47,784 nucleotides of DNA. Source: Pseudomonadota bacterium (GTDB lineage Bacteria; Pseudomonadota; Alphaproteobacteria; Acetobacterales; Acetobacteraceae). Below are positions 1-10,438 of this stretch, piece by piece. Below the pieces are notes generated by a model that searched no databases, was not told the DNA's origin, and saw only the letters and a list, made by a program, of their open reading frames with translations. Location: the NCBI GenBank assembly GCA_021808545.1, contig JAKBBM010000011.1:1-47784 (forward strand), given 5' to 3'. How positions within the stretch are numbered: the first letter of the stretch is position 1; every line of letters begins with the position of its first letter. Position numbers and translations under genes: made by a program.

Positions 1-2
1 CT

Positions 3-518
3 TTGCGCGGCTCCGGTGTGGCCTGGGACCTGCGCCGCGCCCAGCCTTACGACAAATATGCCGAAGTGGAGTTCGACATACCGGTCGGCCGCCATGGCGA
101 TTGTTACGACCGTTACCTCGTGCGTATCGCCGAGATGCGCGAGAGCGTGAAGATCGTGAAACAATGCCTGGCTAAAATGAAACCCGGCCCGGTGAAGGTG
201 CAGGACCGTAAATTCGCCCCCCCCACCCGCGCCGAGATGAAACAGTCGATGGAAGCGCTGATCCATCATTTCAAGCTCTATACCGAGGGCTATCACGTGC
301 CCGCCGGGGCCACCTACACGGTGGTGGAAGCGCCCAAGGGCGAGTTTGGCGTGTATCTCGTCTCAGACGGCACGAACCGCCCCTACCGCTGCAAAATCCG
401 CGCGACCGGATTCTCGCATCTACAGGCGACGGAAAAATTGACGAAAGGCCACATGCTGGCCGACATGGTGGCGATTCTCGGGTCGCTGGATATTGTTTTT
501 GGTGAGATCGACCGGTGA
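3..518 (+). CDS. nuoD: NADH-quinone oxidoreductase subunit D (NuoD), 3' part
   Basis: C-terminal ~171 residues of the 49-kDa subunit of complex I, part of the peripheral arm that forms the quinone-binding cavity at the inner membrane. The window opens inside the gene: the frame is open from base 3 and the true start (about 230 residues upstream, from the family's usual ~400 aa) is outside. The sequence [17 protein letters not shown] and the ending DIVFGEIDR are typical of NuoD. Its stop overlaps the nuoE GTG start by four bases (GTGA), indicating translational coupling in the nuo operon. The family assignment is certain; only the extent is incomplete. Confidence 0.97.
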   Translation: MRGSGVAWDLRRAQPYDKYAEVEFDIPVGRHGDCYDRYLVRIAEMRESVKIVKQCLAKMKPGPVKVQDRKFAPPTRAEMKQSMEALIHHFKLYTEGYHVPAGATYTVVEAPKGEFGVYLVSDGTNRPYRCKIRATGFSHLQATEKLTKGHMLADMVAILGSLDIVFGEIDR

Positions 519-1150
519 GTAATCAGCAAGCGCCCCAGCAAGAGCCGCAGCATTTCGCGTTCGATGAGATCTCCGAGGCGGCCGCGCGCAAGGCCATTGC
601 CCCCTATCCTGAAGGGCGGGAGATCAGCGCGGTGAAAACGCTGCTCGACATCGCCCAGCGCCAGATGGCGCGCACCACGGGCTCCGCCTGGCTGCCGCGC
701 GCGGCGATGGATATGGTGGCCGCGCGCCTGGGTGTTGCGCCCATCCGCATTTACGAAATCGCCACCTTCTACACCATGTTCAACACCAAGCCGGTCGGCA
801 AATATCATTTGCAGGTCTGCACCACCACGCCCTGCTGGCTGCGTGGGTCTGATGATATCGTGCAGGCGTGCAAAAATACGGCTGGAATCGGGCATTTTGG
901 TGAAACCAGCGCGGACGGGCTGTTCACCCTGACCGAGGTGGAATGTCTGGGGGCGTGTGTGAATGCGCCCATGATGCAGATTAACGATGATTATTACGAG
1001 GATCTGGACGGCGCGCGGACGCAAGCGCTGTTGAACGATCTAAAGGCCGGCAAGCCCTTGCCGCCGGCAGGTTCCACCACAGGCCGCAAGGCGTCAGCCC
1101 CGGCCAGCGGACAGACCACGCTTCTGCCCGCCAACGATCCAGCGGAGTAA
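515..1150 (+). CDS. nuoE: NADH-quinone oxidoreductase subunit E (NuoE)
   Basis: 24-kDa subunit of the NADH-oxidising module of complex I, carrying the [2Fe-2S] cluster N1a. The four ligands are visible: Cys102 and Cys107 (VCTTTPC) and Cys144 and Cys148 (ECLGAC). The protein has 211 residues, slightly longer than many homologues because of a low-complexity Pro/Ala/Thr-rich tail after about residue 175, which is common in alphaproteobacteria. Translation starts at a GTG that overlaps the nuoD stop. nuoF follows after 2 bases, so the gene is inside one long operon. Confidence 0.97.
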   Translation: MSNQQAPQQEPQHFAFDEISEAAARKAIAPYPEGREISAVKTLLDIAQRQMARTTGSAWLPRAAMDMVAARLGVAPIRIYEIATFYTMFNTKPVGKYHLQVCTTTPCWLRGSDDIVQACKNTAGIGHFGETSADGLFTLTEVECLGACVNAPMMQINDDYYEDLDGARTQALLNDLKAGKPLPPAGSTTGRKASAPASGQTTLLPANDPAE

Positions 1151-1152
1151 GC

Positions 1153-2448
1153 ATGCTCAAGGATTCCGACAGGATCTATCAGAATCTTTACGGCCAGCAG
1201 GATTGGCGGCTGCCCGCCGCGCGCGCGCGCGGCGACTGGGATGGCACGAAGGACATCATCGCCCGCGGGCGCGATGCGCTGATCGAGGAGATGAAGACGT
1301 CCGGCATGCGCGGGCGCGGCGGGGCGGGTTTCCCCACCGGCATGAAATGGTCCTTCATGCCCAAGCAGAGCGATGGCCGCCCGTCTTATCTCGTCATCAA
1401 CGCCGATGAAAGCGAGCCCGGCACCGCCAAGGACCGCGATATCATGCGCCATGAGCCGCAAAAGCTCATCGAGGGCGCGCTGATCGCAAGCTTCGCCATG
1501 GGGGCGAACGCCGCCTACATCTATATTCGCGGCGAATATTATAACGAGGCGCAGCGCCTGCAGGCCGCGATCGACGAGGCCTATGAAGCCGGGCTGTTGG
1601 GCAAGAACGCGGCCGATTCGGGCTGGGATTTCGATCTGTTCCTGCATCGCGGTGCCGGCGCCTATATTTGCGGCGAGGAATCCGCCCTGCTGGAGAGTCT
1701 GGAAGGCAAGAAGGGCATGCCGCGCATGAAGCCGCCCTTCCCGGCGGCGATGGGGCTGTATGGCTGCCCGACCACCGTGAATAATGTCGAGACCATTGCC
1801 GGCGTGCCCACCATCATGCGCCGGGGGGCGGCCTGGTTCTCTGGCCTCGGCCGGCCCAAGAACGCGGGTACCAAGATTTTCTGCATCTCGGGCCATGTGA
1901 ACAACCCGTGCAATGTCGAGGAGGAGCTGGGCATTCCGCTCAAGGATCTCATCGAGAAACATGCGGGTGGCGTGCGCGGCGGCTGGGAGAATCTGCTGGC
2001 CGTGATTCCGGGCGGGGCCTCCATGCCTGTCCTGAACAAGGAGATGTGCGACACCCAGCTGATGGATTTCGACAGCCTGGCCGCCGTGAAGAGCGGCATG
2101 GGCTCGGGTGCCATCATCGTCATGGATAAATCCACCGACGTGGTGAAGGCGATCTGGCGTCTGTCCAAATTCTTCAAGCATGAGAGCTGCGGGCAGTGCA
2201 CGCCCTGCCGCGAGGGCACGGGCTGGATGATGCGCATGATGGACCGCATCGTGCAGAACAAGGCGAGTCTCGCCGATATCGCGCTGCTCGAACAGGTTAC
2301 CACCCAGGTTGCGGGTCATACGATCTGCGCCTTTGGCGAGGCATCCTCCTGGCCGATCCAGGGGATGATGCGCGCTTTTGGGCCGCTCGTGCGGTCCCGC
2401 GCCACAGATTATCAGCCGCCGCAAAACGTGGCGCAGGCGGCGGAGTAA
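1153..2448 (+). CDS. nuoF: NADH-quinone oxidoreductase subunit F (NuoF)
   Basis: 51-kDa subunit of complex I. It binds NADH and FMN and the [4Fe-4S] cluster N3, and is the entry point for electrons. The glycine-rich NADH/FMN stretch [10 protein letters not shown] lies at residues 54-63. The cluster ligands are Cys346, Cys349 and Cys352 (ESCGQCTPC) with Cys392 (HTIC). At 431 residues it is full length for the family. The ATG lies 2 bases after the nuoE stop; nuoG begins 4 bases after its own stop. Confidence 0.98.
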   Translation: MLKDSDRIYQNLYGQQDWRLPAARARGDWDGTKDIIARGRDALIEEMKTSGMRGRGGAGFPTGMKWSFMPKQSDGRPSYLVINADESEPGTAKDRDIMRHEPQKLIEGALIASFAMGANAAYIYIRGEYYNEAQRLQAAIDEAYEAGLLGKNAADSGWDFDLFLHRGAGAYICGEESALLESLEGKKGMPRMKPPFPAAMGLYGCPTTVNNVETIAGVPTIMRRGAAWFSGLGRPKNAGTKIFCISGHVNNPCNVEEELGIPLKDLIEKHAGGVRGGWENLLAVIPGGASMPVLNKEMCDTQLMDFDSLAAVKSGMGSGAIIVMDKSTDVVKAIWRLSKFFKHESCGQCTPCREGTGWMMRMMDRIVQNKASLADIALLEQVTTQVAGHTICAFGEASSWPIQGMMRAFGPLVRSRATDYQPPQNVAQAAE

Positions 2449-2452
2449 GGCC

Positions 2453-4516
2453 ATGGCAAAACTCACGATTGACGGTATCGAGGTCGAGGTTCCGAACGGG
2501 TCTACCGTGCTGCAGGCGGCCGAGGCGGCGGGGCGCGAAATTCCCCGTTTCTGCTATCATGAGCGGCTGTCGATCGCGGGCAATTGCCGCATGTGCCTGG
2601 TCGAGATCGAGAAGATGCCACCCAAGCCGGTGGCGTCCTGCGGCATGCCGGTGTCTGATGGCATGGTGGTGCATACCGATACCGAGATGGTGCGCAAGGG
2701 ACGGCGCGGGGTGATGGAGTTTCTGCTCGTCAACCATCCGCTGGATTGCCCGATTTGCGACCAGGGTGGGGAGTGCGACCTGCAGGACGAGGCCATGGCC
2801 TATGGCCGCGACCATTCCCGCTACGATGAATCCAAGCGCGCCGTCTCCCAGCCCGATTGGGGGCCTCTGGTAAAAACCACGATGACGCGCTGTATCCATT
2901 GCACGCGCTGCATCCGCTTCACCACCGAGGTGGCCGGGGTGGCCGAACTAGGTGCGACCCAGCGCGGCGAGAGTACCCAGGTCGGCACCTATGTGCAGAA
3001 GGCGCTGAGTTCCGAACTTTCCGGCAATATCATCGATCTGTGCCCGGTCGGCGCGCTGACCTCCAAGCCCTATGCTTTCACCGCCCGCTCCTGGGAATTG
3101 CGCAAGACCGATTCCATCGACGTGCTGGACGCCATGGGTAGCGCGATCCGCGTGGATGCGCGCGGGGCCGAGGTGATGCGTATTCTGCCGCGCCTGAATG
3201 ACGATGTGAACGAGGAATGGCTGGGCGATAAATCCCGTTTCGCCGTGGATGGGCTCAAGCGCCGCCGGCTGGACCGCCCCTGGCTGCGCGAGAATGGCAA
3301 ATTGCGCCCCGCGAGCTGGGAGGAGGCGTTTGCCGCCATCGCCGCCAAGGTAAAGGGGCTGGCGCCGGAGAAGCTGGGCGCCATTGCCGGGGATTTGTGC
3401 GACGCCGAGAGCATGTTGGCGCTCAAAGACATGATGGGCGCGCTGGGCGCGGCCAATCTCGATTGCCGGGCCGATGGCGCGGTGTTCGACACCACCAACC
3501 GCGCTTTCTATCTGTTCAATACCAGCCTTGCCGGGATTGAGGAGGCGGACGCGCTGCTGATCATCGGCGCCAATCCGCGCCATGAGGCGCCGGTGTTGAA
3601 TGCGCGTATCCGCAAGGCGTGGCTGTCCGGCGGGCTGAAACAGATTGGTGTGATCGGTCCGGCGCGGGATTTGACCTACCCGGCCGAGATTGTGGGCGAT
3701 GGCCCGGGCGCGCTCAAGGCCCTGGTCGATGGCGCGCATCCGTTCGCCGCGGCGCTGAAAGCCGCCGCGCGCCCGATGATCATTCTGGGATCTGGCGCGC
3801 TGGCCAGGGCCGATGGCGCGGCCCTCCAGGCGGCCGCCTGGGCGCTGGCCGGGCAGGCGGGTGCGCTGCGGGCGGATTGGCACGGTTTTAACATTCTGCA
3901 CCATGCGGCGGCGCGCGTCGGCGGGTTGGATCTGGGCTTTGTGCCTGGCCCGGGTGGCAAATCCACCCGCGCCATGCTGGGCGGCGGGGTTGATGTTTTG
4001 TGGCTGCTGGGCGCTGATTCGGTGGATGTGGATGCCATCGGCGCGGACACATTCGTGATCTATCAGGGCCATCATGGCGATGCCGGGGCGGCCCGGGCGG
4101 ATGTGATTCTGCCAGGGGCGGCCTATACGGAAAAAGACGGCACCTATGTGAACATGGAAGGGCGCGTGCAGCGCGGCTATCTGGCCGTGAAGCCGCCGGG
4201 CGATGCGCGGGAGGATTGGCGGATTATCCGTGCGCTCAGCGCCTATCTGGGCCATGCCCTGCCCTATGACACGCTGGAGCAGCTGCGCGCGCATATGGGT
4301 GAGCTGAACCCGCTTTTCGCGGCGAATGCGCCCTTCCGCCGTTTAGGGGTGAGCGATGGCGTTGCCCCTTCGGCCGATGGCGTGGCCCTGGGCGAGGCGC
4401 CCTTTGCGCCGCTCTTGAAGACTTATTACCAGACAGACCCGATCAGCCGGGCCAGCCCGACCATGGCGGCCTGTGTCGCGGCGCATGCGCCGGCCCTGGC
4501 GGAGGCAGCGGAATGA
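2453..4516 (+). CDS. nuoG: NADH-quinone oxidoreductase subunit G (NuoG)
   Basis: 75-kDa iron-sulfur subunit that wires electrons from NuoE/F towards the quinone site. Starting at ATG 2453 ([13 protein letters not shown], just after the nuoF stop) gives 687 residues; the frame is open upstream but a longer start would lie inside nuoF. Visible ligands: Cys34, Cys45, Cys48 and Cys63 for [2Fe-2S] N1b; His95, Cys99, Cys102 and Cys108 for N5 (with the typical His ligand); Cys147, Cys150, Cys153 and Cys197 for N4. The remainder is the molybdopterin-oxidoreductase-like domain. No extra N7 cluster motif of the E. coli type was noticed. The stop overlaps the nuoH start (ATGA). Confidence 0.97.
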   Translation: MAKLTIDGIEVEVPNGSTVLQAAEAAGREIPRFCYHERLSIAGNCRMCLVEIEKMPPKPVASCGMPVSDGMVVHTDTEMVRKGRRGVMEFLLVNHPLDCPICDQGGECDLQDEAMAYGRDHSRYDESKRAVSQPDWGPLVKTTMTRCIHCTRCIRFTTEVAGVAELGATQRGESTQVGTYVQKALSSELSGNIIDLCPVGALTSKPYAFTARSWELRKTDSIDVLDAMGSAIRVDARGAEVMRILPRLNDDVNEEWLGDKSRFAVDGLKRRRLDRPWLRENGKLRPASWEEAFAAIAAKVKGLAPEKLGAIAGDLCDAESMLALKDMMGALGAANLDCRADGAVFDTTNRAFYLFNTSLAGIEEADALLIIGANPRHEAPVLNARIRKAWLSGGLKQIGVIGPARDLTYPAEIVGDGPGALKALVDGAHPFAAALKAAARPMIILGSGALARADGAALQAAAWALAGQAGALRADWHGFNILHHAAARVGGLDLGFVPGPGGKSTRAMLGGGVDVLWLLGADSVDVDAIGADTFVIYQGHHGDAGAARADVILPGAAYTEKDGTYVNMEGRVQRGYLAVKPPGDAREDWRIIRALSAYLGHALPYDTLEQLRAHMGELNPLFAANAPFRRLGVSDGVAPSADGVALGEAPFAPLLKTYYQTDPISRASPTMAACVAAHAPALAEAAE

Positions 4517-5526
4517 ACGCGTTTTTCGAGACTAATATCGGCATCCTTATCCTCACGGTGCTGGAGTCGCTGGCGCTGATCGTGCCGCTGCTGATTGGTG
4601 TGGCCTATCTCACCTATGCCGAGCGGCGGGTGATGGGCGCGATCCAGCTGCGCAAGGGCCCCAATATGGTTGGCCCGTTCGGCCTTATGCAGCCCTTCGC
4701 CGATGCGCTGAAGATGCTGATGAAGGAGACGATCATCCCCACCGGCGCCGACCGTATTTTGTTCGTGCTGGCGCCGATGATCACGTTTGGCCTGGCCGTC
4801 GTCGCCTGGGCGGTGATCCCGGTGAATAATCATTGGGCGATTGCCAACATCAATGTTGGCATCCTGTATCTGTTCGCGGTCTCCTCGCTCGGTGTTTATG
4901 GCATTATCATCGCGGGCTGGGCGTCCAACTCCAAATATGCGTTCTTTGGCGCGCTGCGTTCGGCGGCCCAGATGGTGTCTTACGAAGTCTCCATGGGCTT
5001 TGTCATCGTCACCGTTCTGCTTTGCGTCGGCAGCTTGAATTTGAACGATATCGTGCTGGCCCAGCGGCATATCTGGTTCGCCATTCCGCTGTTTCCGCTG
5101 TTCATCATCTTTTTCATCTCCGGCCTGGCCGAGACCAACCGCGCGCCGTTCGACCTCGCGGAAGGTGAATCGGAAATCGTGGCCGGGTTCTTCGTGGAAT
5201 ATAGCGCCATGTCGTTCGCGCTGTTCTTCCTTGGCGAATATGCGAACATGATCCTGATCAGCGCCATGACCACCACCTTGTTCTTAGGCGGCTGGCTCTC
5301 GCCGATTCCGTTTGCCCCCTTCACCATGGTGCCGGGCGTGCTCTGGTTTCTGCTTAAGGTGATGATCTGCCTGTTCGTGTTCATCTGGGTCCGCGCCACG
5401 CTGCCGCGCCTGCGCTACGACCAGCTGATGGCGCTGGGCTGGAAAGTGTTTTTGCCGATCACGCTCGTCTATCTCGTACTGGTTGCCGGGGTGATGGAAT
5501 ATTGCGGCTGGCTACCCCATGCGTAA
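4513..5526 (+). CDS. nuoH: NADH-quinone oxidoreductase subunit H (NuoH)
   Basis: Membrane subunit that joins the peripheral and membrane arms of complex I and forms part of the quinone chamber. The 337-residue protein is very hydrophobic, with about eight predicted membrane spans. It holds the family signatures [15 protein letters not shown] near residue 37 and the acidic loop [19 protein letters not shown] near residue 215. ATG overlaps the nuoG stop by four bases, consistent with coupled translation. Confidence 0.98.
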   Translation: MNAFFETNIGILILTVLESLALIVPLLIGVAYLTYAERRVMGAIQLRKGPNMVGPFGLMQPFADALKMLMKETIIPTGADRILFVLAPMITFGLAVVAWAVIPVNNHWAIANINVGILYLFAVSSLGVYGIIIAGWASNSKYAFFGALRSAAQMVSYEVSMGFVIVTVLLCVGSLNLNDIVLAQRHIWFAIPLFPLFIIFFISGLAETNRAPFDLAEGESEIVAGFFVEYSAMSFALFFLGEYANMILISAMTTTLFLGGWLSPIPFAPFTMVPGVLWFLLKVMICLFVFIWVRATLPRLRYDQLMALGWKVFLPITLVYLVLVAGVMEYCGWLPHA

Positions 5527-5541
5527 GGGAGGAGCAAAACA

Positions 5542-6030
5542 ATGAATCGTCTCGGACGGATGGCATGGGGGCTCGTGCTGTGGGAAATATTGAGCGGACT
5601 CGCTTTGACCCTGCGGTATTTTTTCAGCCCCAAGGCCACCATCAACTACCCGTATGAAAAAAACCCCACGCGCGCCCGCTTTAAAGGCGAGCATGCGCTG
5701 CGCCGCTACCCCAATGGCGAGGAGCGCTGCATTGCCTGCAAATTATGCGAGGCGGTGTGCCCAGCCCAGGCGATCACCATCGAGGCCGAGCCGCGCGAGG
5801 ATGGCTCGCGCCGTACCACGCGCTACGATATCGACATGACCAAATGCATCTATTGCGGGCTGTGCGAGGAAGCCTGCCCGGTGGATGCCATCGTCGAGGG
5901 GCCGAATTTCGAGTTCGCCACCGAGACGCGCGAAGAGCTTCTGTATGACAAGGCCAAGCTGCTGGCCAATGGCGACCGGTGGGAACCGGAGCTGGTCAAG
6001 CGGCTCGAACTTGACGCCCCTTACCGGTAA
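5542..6030 (+). CDS. nuoI: NADH-quinone oxidoreductase subunit I (NuoI)
   Basis: 23-kDa ferredoxin-like subunit holding the two [4Fe-4S] clusters N6a and N6b between NuoG and NuoB. Two ferredoxin motifs are intact: Cys63, 66, 69, 73 ([12 protein letters not shown]) and Cys102, 105, 108, 112 ([12 protein letters not shown]). The protein has 162 residues, the usual alphaproteobacterial length, with an N-terminal amphipathic or membrane-associated segment. A strong ribosome site (gggagga) sits 7 bases before the ATG, the clearest internal ribosome site in the operon. Confidence 0.98.
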   Translation: MNRLGRMAWGLVLWEILSGLALTLRYFFSPKATINYPYEKNPTRARFKGEHALRRYPNGEERCIACKLCEAVCPAQAITIEAEPREDGSRRTTRYDIDMTKCIYCGLCEEACPVDAIVEGPNFEFATETREELLYDKAKLLANGDRWEPELVKRLELDAPYR

Positions 6031-6039
6031 GAGCCCGCC

Positions 6040-6678
6040 ATGATCGCAAATATCGTCTTCGACATCGTGGCGCTCATCCTCCTGGTTTCGGCGGTCATGG
6101 TGGTGACCAGCCGTAACCCGGTGCATGCGGTGCTGTTCCTCATCGTCGCCTTCCTCAACGCGGCCGTTTTGTTCCTGCTGGCGGGGGCGGAATTCCTCGC
6201 CTTTATCCTGGCCATTGTTTATGTCGGCGCCGTCGCGGTGCTGTTCATGTTCGTGGTGATGATGCTGGATGTGGATTTTTCCGCCTTGCGGCAGGGGTTT
6301 CAGCGTTATGCGCCGATTGGCGCGCTGGTGGCGCTGGCCTTGTTTGGCGAGCTGGCGCTGGTGTTTGCCGCGTTCCAGCTTTCGCCCGGGGCCGCGGCCA
6401 GCCGGCTCTATCCGGCACCTCAACATGTCACCAACACGGTGGCGCTGGGTGAGCTGATCTATACGCATTACCTGGTTCTGTTTCAGCTTTCGGGCATTAT
6501 CCTGCTGGTGGCGATGATCGGCGCGATCGTGTTGACCCATCGCGAGCGCAAGCGCGCCAAGCGGCAGGATTTGTTGGCCCAGCATGCCCGCACCCCGGCG
6601 CAGACGCTCAGCATGGTGCGCGCCGGGCTGGGGCAGGGGGCCGAGATCCCGGATGAGAAGAAGGAGACGATCCGATGA
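6040..6678 (+). CDS. nuoJ: NADH-quinone oxidoreductase subunit J (NuoJ)
   Basis: Small hydrophobic subunit of the complex I membrane arm, involved in coupling through its bent third helix. About five membrane spans are seen (roughly residues 2-22, 28-47, 53-75, 90-112, 142-165), followed by a charged C-terminal tail. The stretch [28 protein letters not shown] is a recognisable family core. The stop overlaps the nuoK start (ATGA). Confidence 0.96.
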   Translation: MIANIVFDIVALILLVSAVMVVTSRNPVHAVLFLIVAFLNAAVLFLLAGAEFLAFILAIVYVGAVAVLFMFVVMMLDVDFSALRQGFQRYAPIGALVALALFGELALVFAAFQLSPGAAASRLYPAPQHVTNTVALGELIYTHYLVLFQLSGIILLVAMIGAIVLTHRERKRAKRQDLLAQHARTPAQTLSMVRAGLGQGAEIPDEKKETIR

Positions 6679-6986
6679 TGACGGTGCCGCTCTCGCATTT
6701 TCTGCTGGTGGCGGGGCTTTTGCTCGTCATCGGCGTGTTCGGGATTTTCATGAACCGCAAGAACATCATTGTCATCATGATGTCGATCGAGCTGATCCTG
6801 CTGGCCGCCAATTTGAATTTCGTGGCCTTTTCCGCAGCGTTGCATGACATGGTGGGCCAGGTCTTCACCATGTTCGTGCTGACCGTGGCGGCGGCGGAAT
6901 CCGCCATTGGCCTTGCGATTCTCGTCATTTATTTCCGCAATCGCGGCTCGATCGAGGTCGAGGACGTGACCATGATGAAGGGCTAA
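6675..6986 (+). CDS. nuoK: NADH-quinone oxidoreductase subunit K (NuoK)
   Basis: Three-helix membrane subunit (103 aa), related to MrpC, in the proton-translocating arm of complex I. The buried glutamates needed for coupling appear as Glu39 ([18 protein letters not shown]) and Glu76 ([12 protein letters not shown]), matching Glu36 and Glu72 of the E. coli protein. Two adjacent ATGs (6675 and 6678) could serve as start. The first overlaps the nuoJ stop and is chosen. nuoL begins 2 bases after the stop. Confidence 0.97.
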   Translation: MMTVPLSHFLLVAGLLLVIGVFGIFMNRKNIIVIMMSIELILLAANLNFVAFSAALHDMVGQVFTMFVLTVAAAESAIGLAILVIYFRNRGSIEVEDVTMMKG

Positions 6987-6988
6987 AG

Positions 6989-8911
6989 ATGCTCACGCTG
7001 ATCGCTGTTTTCGCCCCGCTCATTGGCGCCATTCTCGCTGGCGTTGGCCGTCCGTTTTTGGGCAAGACCCTGTCCATTGGCGCCAGCGTGTTCTTCATGC
7101 TGGTGTCGGCTGCCGCCGGTGTCGGCACACTCCTGGCCGGGCTGCAACATGGGGTGGCGCCGCCGCTGCATCTGTTCAACTGGTTTTCGGTGGGCGGCTT
7201 TACCGCCGACTGGACTCTGCGCCAGGACATGCTGACCCTTGTCATGGTCGCCATGGTCAGCGTGGTGTCCATGGTCATCCATGTCTATAGCATCGGCTAT
7301 ATGGGGCATGACCGCACGGTGCCGCGCTTCTTCGCCTATATTTCGCTGTTCACCTTCGCCATGCTGATGCTGGTGACGGCCAATAACCTGCTCCAGCTCT
7401 TTTTCGGCTGGGAGGGGGTGGGCCTCGTTTCTTACCTGCTGATCGGGTATTGGTATGAGCGTCCGGCGGCCAACGCGGCGGCGATCAAGGCGTTCATCGT
7501 CAACCGTGTCGGCGATCTCGCTTTTGCCGTCGGCATCGCGCTGATTTATTTCATTTTCCACACCATTTCCTTCGACGCGATCTTTAGCGCCATCAGCGCC
7601 CATACGGGTGACCATTACCGGCTGTTCGGCACGTCCTTTTCGGCGTTGGAAGTCATTGGCGTGCTGCTATTCATCGGCGCCATGGGCAAGTCGGCGCAGT
7701 TTTTCCTGCACACCTGGCTGGCTGATGCCATGGAAGGCCCCACGCCGATCTCCGCCCTCATTCATGCCGCCACCATGGTCGCGGCCGGGGTGTTCATGGT
7801 CGTGCGCTTCTCGCCGCTGTTCAACGCCGCTCCGGTGGCGCTGGGCATGATCACCCTGATCGGCGGGACCACGGCTTTCTTCGCCGGCACGGTTGGCTGC
7901 GTGCAGAACGACATTAAGCGCATCATCGCTTATTCCACCTGCTCGCAGCTGGGCTATATGTTCCTGGCGGCAGGCGTGGGCGCTTACCCGGTGGCGATTT
8001 TCCATCTGATCGACCACGCCTTCTTCAAGGCGCTGCTGTTTTTGGCGGCGGGCTCGGTCATCCATGCCATGTCTGACGAGCAGGATGTGCGGCTGATGGG
8101 CGGGCTGGCCCGCAAGCTGCCGGTCACCTGGGCCATGATGCTGTTTGGCGGGCTCGCCCTTGCCGGTATTCCGCCGTTCTCCGGCTATTATTCAAAGGAT
8201 GCGATCCTGCGCGCCGCCTATGTCGCGCATGATCCGGTGGCGATGTATGGCTGGGTGCTGGGCGTGGCCACGGCCGGGCTGACCGCCTTTTATACCGCGC
8301 GCCTGTTCCTGCTCACCTTTCATGGTCCTTCGCGCGCGCCGCGGCATGTGCAGGAGCATGTGCATGAAAGCCCGTGGGTGATGCTGGTGCCACTTCTGGT
8401 GCTGGGCTTTGGCGCGCTGACCAGCGGTTTCCTGCTGAACAATATTTTCATCGGCACTGGGTTCGCGCAGTTCTGGGGCAGCAGCATTCAGGTTGCCGCC
8501 AACTCGCCGATGCATCATCTCGACGCGCTGCCGGGCTGGGCCTCGCTGGCGCCGCTGGTTTGCGCCATTCTGGGGCTGGCCGTGGCCTTCTTGTTCTATG
8601 TGCTGGTGCCGTCCCTGCCGGGGGCGCTGTCACAGAATTTTGGCGGGCTGTACCGGTTCTTGCTCAATAAATGGTATTTCGACGAGATTTACGACGCGCT
8701 TCTCGTGCGCCCCTCGCTGCGGCTGGCGAAATTCGCCTGGCGCTTCGGTGACGAGCAGGTGATTGACGGTGTGCCCAACGGGCTGGCCTCTCTCACCGCC
8801 GACGCCGCCACGCAGACGGTGAAGCTGCAGACCGGCTCCATCGCCCTGTATGCCTTCATCATGCTGATCGGCCTGCTCGGCTTTCTCAGCCTCTTTCTCT
8901 GGGTACGGTAA
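6989..8911 (+). CDS. nuoL: NADH-quinone oxidoreductase subunit L (NuoL)
   Basis: Distal antiporter-like proton-pumping subunit of complex I (640 aa), related to MrpA. It has about 14-16 membrane spans and the long C-terminal lateral helix that clamps the membrane arm. Key charged residues are kept: Glu142 (FFGWEGVGLVSYLLIG) and Lys234 (GAMGKSAQFFLHTWLADAMEGPTPISAL). It follows nuoK after 2 bases and precedes nuoM by 6 bases. The length is normal and there is no break. Confidence 0.98.
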   Translation: MLTLIAVFAPLIGAILAGVGRPFLGKTLSIGASVFFMLVSAAAGVGTLLAGLQHGVAPPLHLFNWFSVGGFTADWTLRQDMLTLVMVAMVSVVSMVIHVYSIGYMGHDRTVPRFFAYISLFTFAMLMLVTANNLLQLFFGWEGVGLVSYLLIGYWYERPAANAAAIKAFIVNRVGDLAFAVGIALIYFIFHTISFDAIFSAISAHTGDHYRLFGTSFSALEVIGVLLFIGAMGKSAQFFLHTWLADAMEGPTPISALIHAATMVAAGVFMVVRFSPLFNAAPVALGMITLIGGTTAFFAGTVGCVQNDIKRIIAYSTCSQLGYMFLAAGVGAYPVAIFHLIDHAFFKALLFLAAGSVIHAMSDEQDVRLMGGLARKLPVTWAMMLFGGLALAGIPPFSGYYSKDAILRAAYVAHDPVAMYGWVLGVATAGLTAFYTARLFLLTFHGPSRAPRHVQEHVHESPWVMLVPLLVLGFGALTSGFLLNNIFIGTGFAQFWGSSIQVAANSPMHHLDALPGWASLAPLVCAILGLAVAFLFYVLVPSLPGALSQNFGGLYRFLLNKWYFDEIYDALLVRPSLRLAKFAWRFGDEQVIDGVPNGLASLTADAATQTVKLQTGSIALYAFIMLIGLLGFLSLFLWVR

Positions 8912-8917
8912 GACACC

Positions 8918-10438
8918 ATGAATCAGGCCGGGTTTCCCCTTCTGTCGCTCATCACCTTCCTGCCGCTGGCGGGGGTATTCTATATCGCCACCCTGCGCGG
9001 CGACGATGCGGCCGTGCTCTGCCGCGTGCGCGCCGCCGCCCTGATCACCAGCCTCGTGGTGCTGGGGCTGGGCATCTATTTATGGTCGCAATTCAAGCCG
9101 GATCTGGGCGGGTTTCAGTTTGTCGAGGCCGCACCCTGGCTGTCGGGGCTGAATGTCGAGTACCGGATGGGCGTGGACGGGATCAGCCTGTTCCTCATCC
9201 TGCTCACTTTGGTTCTCACCCCCATCGCCATCCTTTCCAGCTGGTCGGTCACCACGCGGGTGCGTGGCTTCTTCTCCGCCCTGCTGCTACTGGAGACGAT
9301 GACCACCGGCATGTTCGCCGCCACCGATTTTGTGCTGTTCTATATTTTCTTCGAGGCCGTGCTGCTGCCGATGTATCTCATCATCGGCGTGTGGGGCGGT
9401 GAGCGGCGGATTTACGCGGCGGTGAAATTCTTCCTCTTCACGCTGGCCGGCTCGCTATTCATGCTGCTGGCGGTGGTCTGGGTGTGGTACCATGCCGGAA
9501 CCACCGATATTCCCACCCTGCTGCACACGCATTTCTCTGCCTCAGCGCAAATGTGGCTGTTCCTCGCCTTCCTCGCCTCCTTCGGGGTGAAGGCGGCGGT
9601 GTGGCCGCTGCATAGCTGGCTGCCGGATGCTTATGGCGAGGCGCCGTTGCCCGGCACCATCATGCTGGCGGCCGTGCTCTCCAAAATGGGCGCTTACGGG
9701 TTCCTGCGTTTTGCCGTGCCGATGCTGCCCAACGCCGCCACGGCGGCCGAGCCGCTGATGTTTACGCTGGGTGTGGTCGCGGTCATTTATATCTCTTATG
9801 TCGCCCTGGCGCAGACCGATATGAAACGCATGATCGCCTACTCCTCGGTCGCGCATATGGGGGTGATCATCATCGGCATCTTCACCTTCACGGTGGAAGG
9901 CATTGAGGGCGCTTTGTTCCAGATGCTGAGCCATGGCATTGTCATTGCCGGGCTGTTCGTCTGCACCGGCGTCTTGCTGGCGCGCGGCGAGGGGCTGGCG
10001 CTCTCGCGCCTGGGCGGGCTGGCGGCGCGCATGCCCGCTTATGCCGCGCTGCTCATGCTGTTCACGCTGGCCAATGTGGGGCTGCCTGGCACGTCCGGCT
10101 TCATTGGTGAGATCTTGGTGATTGTCGGCGCGTTGAAGGTGAATTTCTGGGTGTCGCTGTTGGGCGGTGCCGGCATGATCCTGGGCGTGGCCTATATGCT
10201 GGTGCTGGTGCGCGCTGTTCTGTTCGACAAATTCACGCATCCAGAGCTGGCGAAACTGCCAGATCTGCGGCCGCGTGAATATGCCATGCTGCTGCCGCTG
10301 GCCGCCATGGTGCTGTGGATGGGCATTTATCCTGACAGCTTTACCCATGCGTTCGACGCGCCGGTTACCGCCCTGGTGCAGGCGCATGCGGCGTCCCTTA
10401 CCCCTCACACGGCGCTGGCCATGGTGACGACAAAATGA
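8918..10438 (+). CDS. nuoM: NADH-quinone oxidoreductase subunit M (NuoM)
   Basis: Second antiporter-like proton-pumping subunit of complex I (506 aa), with about 14 membrane spans. The channel residues expected for the family are present: Glu146 (FYIFFEAVLLPMYLIIG) and Lys225 (SFGVKAAVWPLHSWLPDAYGEAP). The stop codon overlaps the nuoN start (ATGA), so translation of the last two pump subunits is probably coupled. Confidence 0.98.
   Translation: MNQAGFPLLSLITFLPLAGVFYIATLRGDDAAVLCRVRAAALITSLVVLGLGIYLWSQFKPDLGGFQFVEAAPWLSGLNVEYRMGVDGISLFLILLTLVLTPIAILSSWSVTTRVRGFFSALLLLETMTTGMFAATDFVLFYIFFEAVLLPMYLIIGVWGGERRIYAAVKFFLFTLAGSLFMLLAVVWVWYHAGTTDIPTLLHTHFSASAQMWLFLAFLASFGVKAAVWPLHSWLPDAYGEAPLPGTIMLAAVLSKMGAYGFLRFAVPMLPNAATAAEPLMFTLGVVAVIYISYVALAQTDMKRMIAYSSVAHMGVIIIGIFTFTVEGIEGALFQMLSHGIVIAGLFVCTGVLLARGEGLALSRLGGLAARMPAYAALLMLFTLANVGLPGTSGFIGEILVIVGALKVNFWVSLLGGAGMILGVAYMLVLVRAVLFDKFTHPELAKLPDLRPREYAMLLPLAAMVLWMGIYPDSFTHAFDAPVTALVQAHAASLTPHTALAMVTTK

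Noticed and set aside
994-2466. Long minus-strand open frame opposite nuoF
   Set aside because: A shadow of the nuoF frame caused by high GC at third positions; no domain and no ribosome site.
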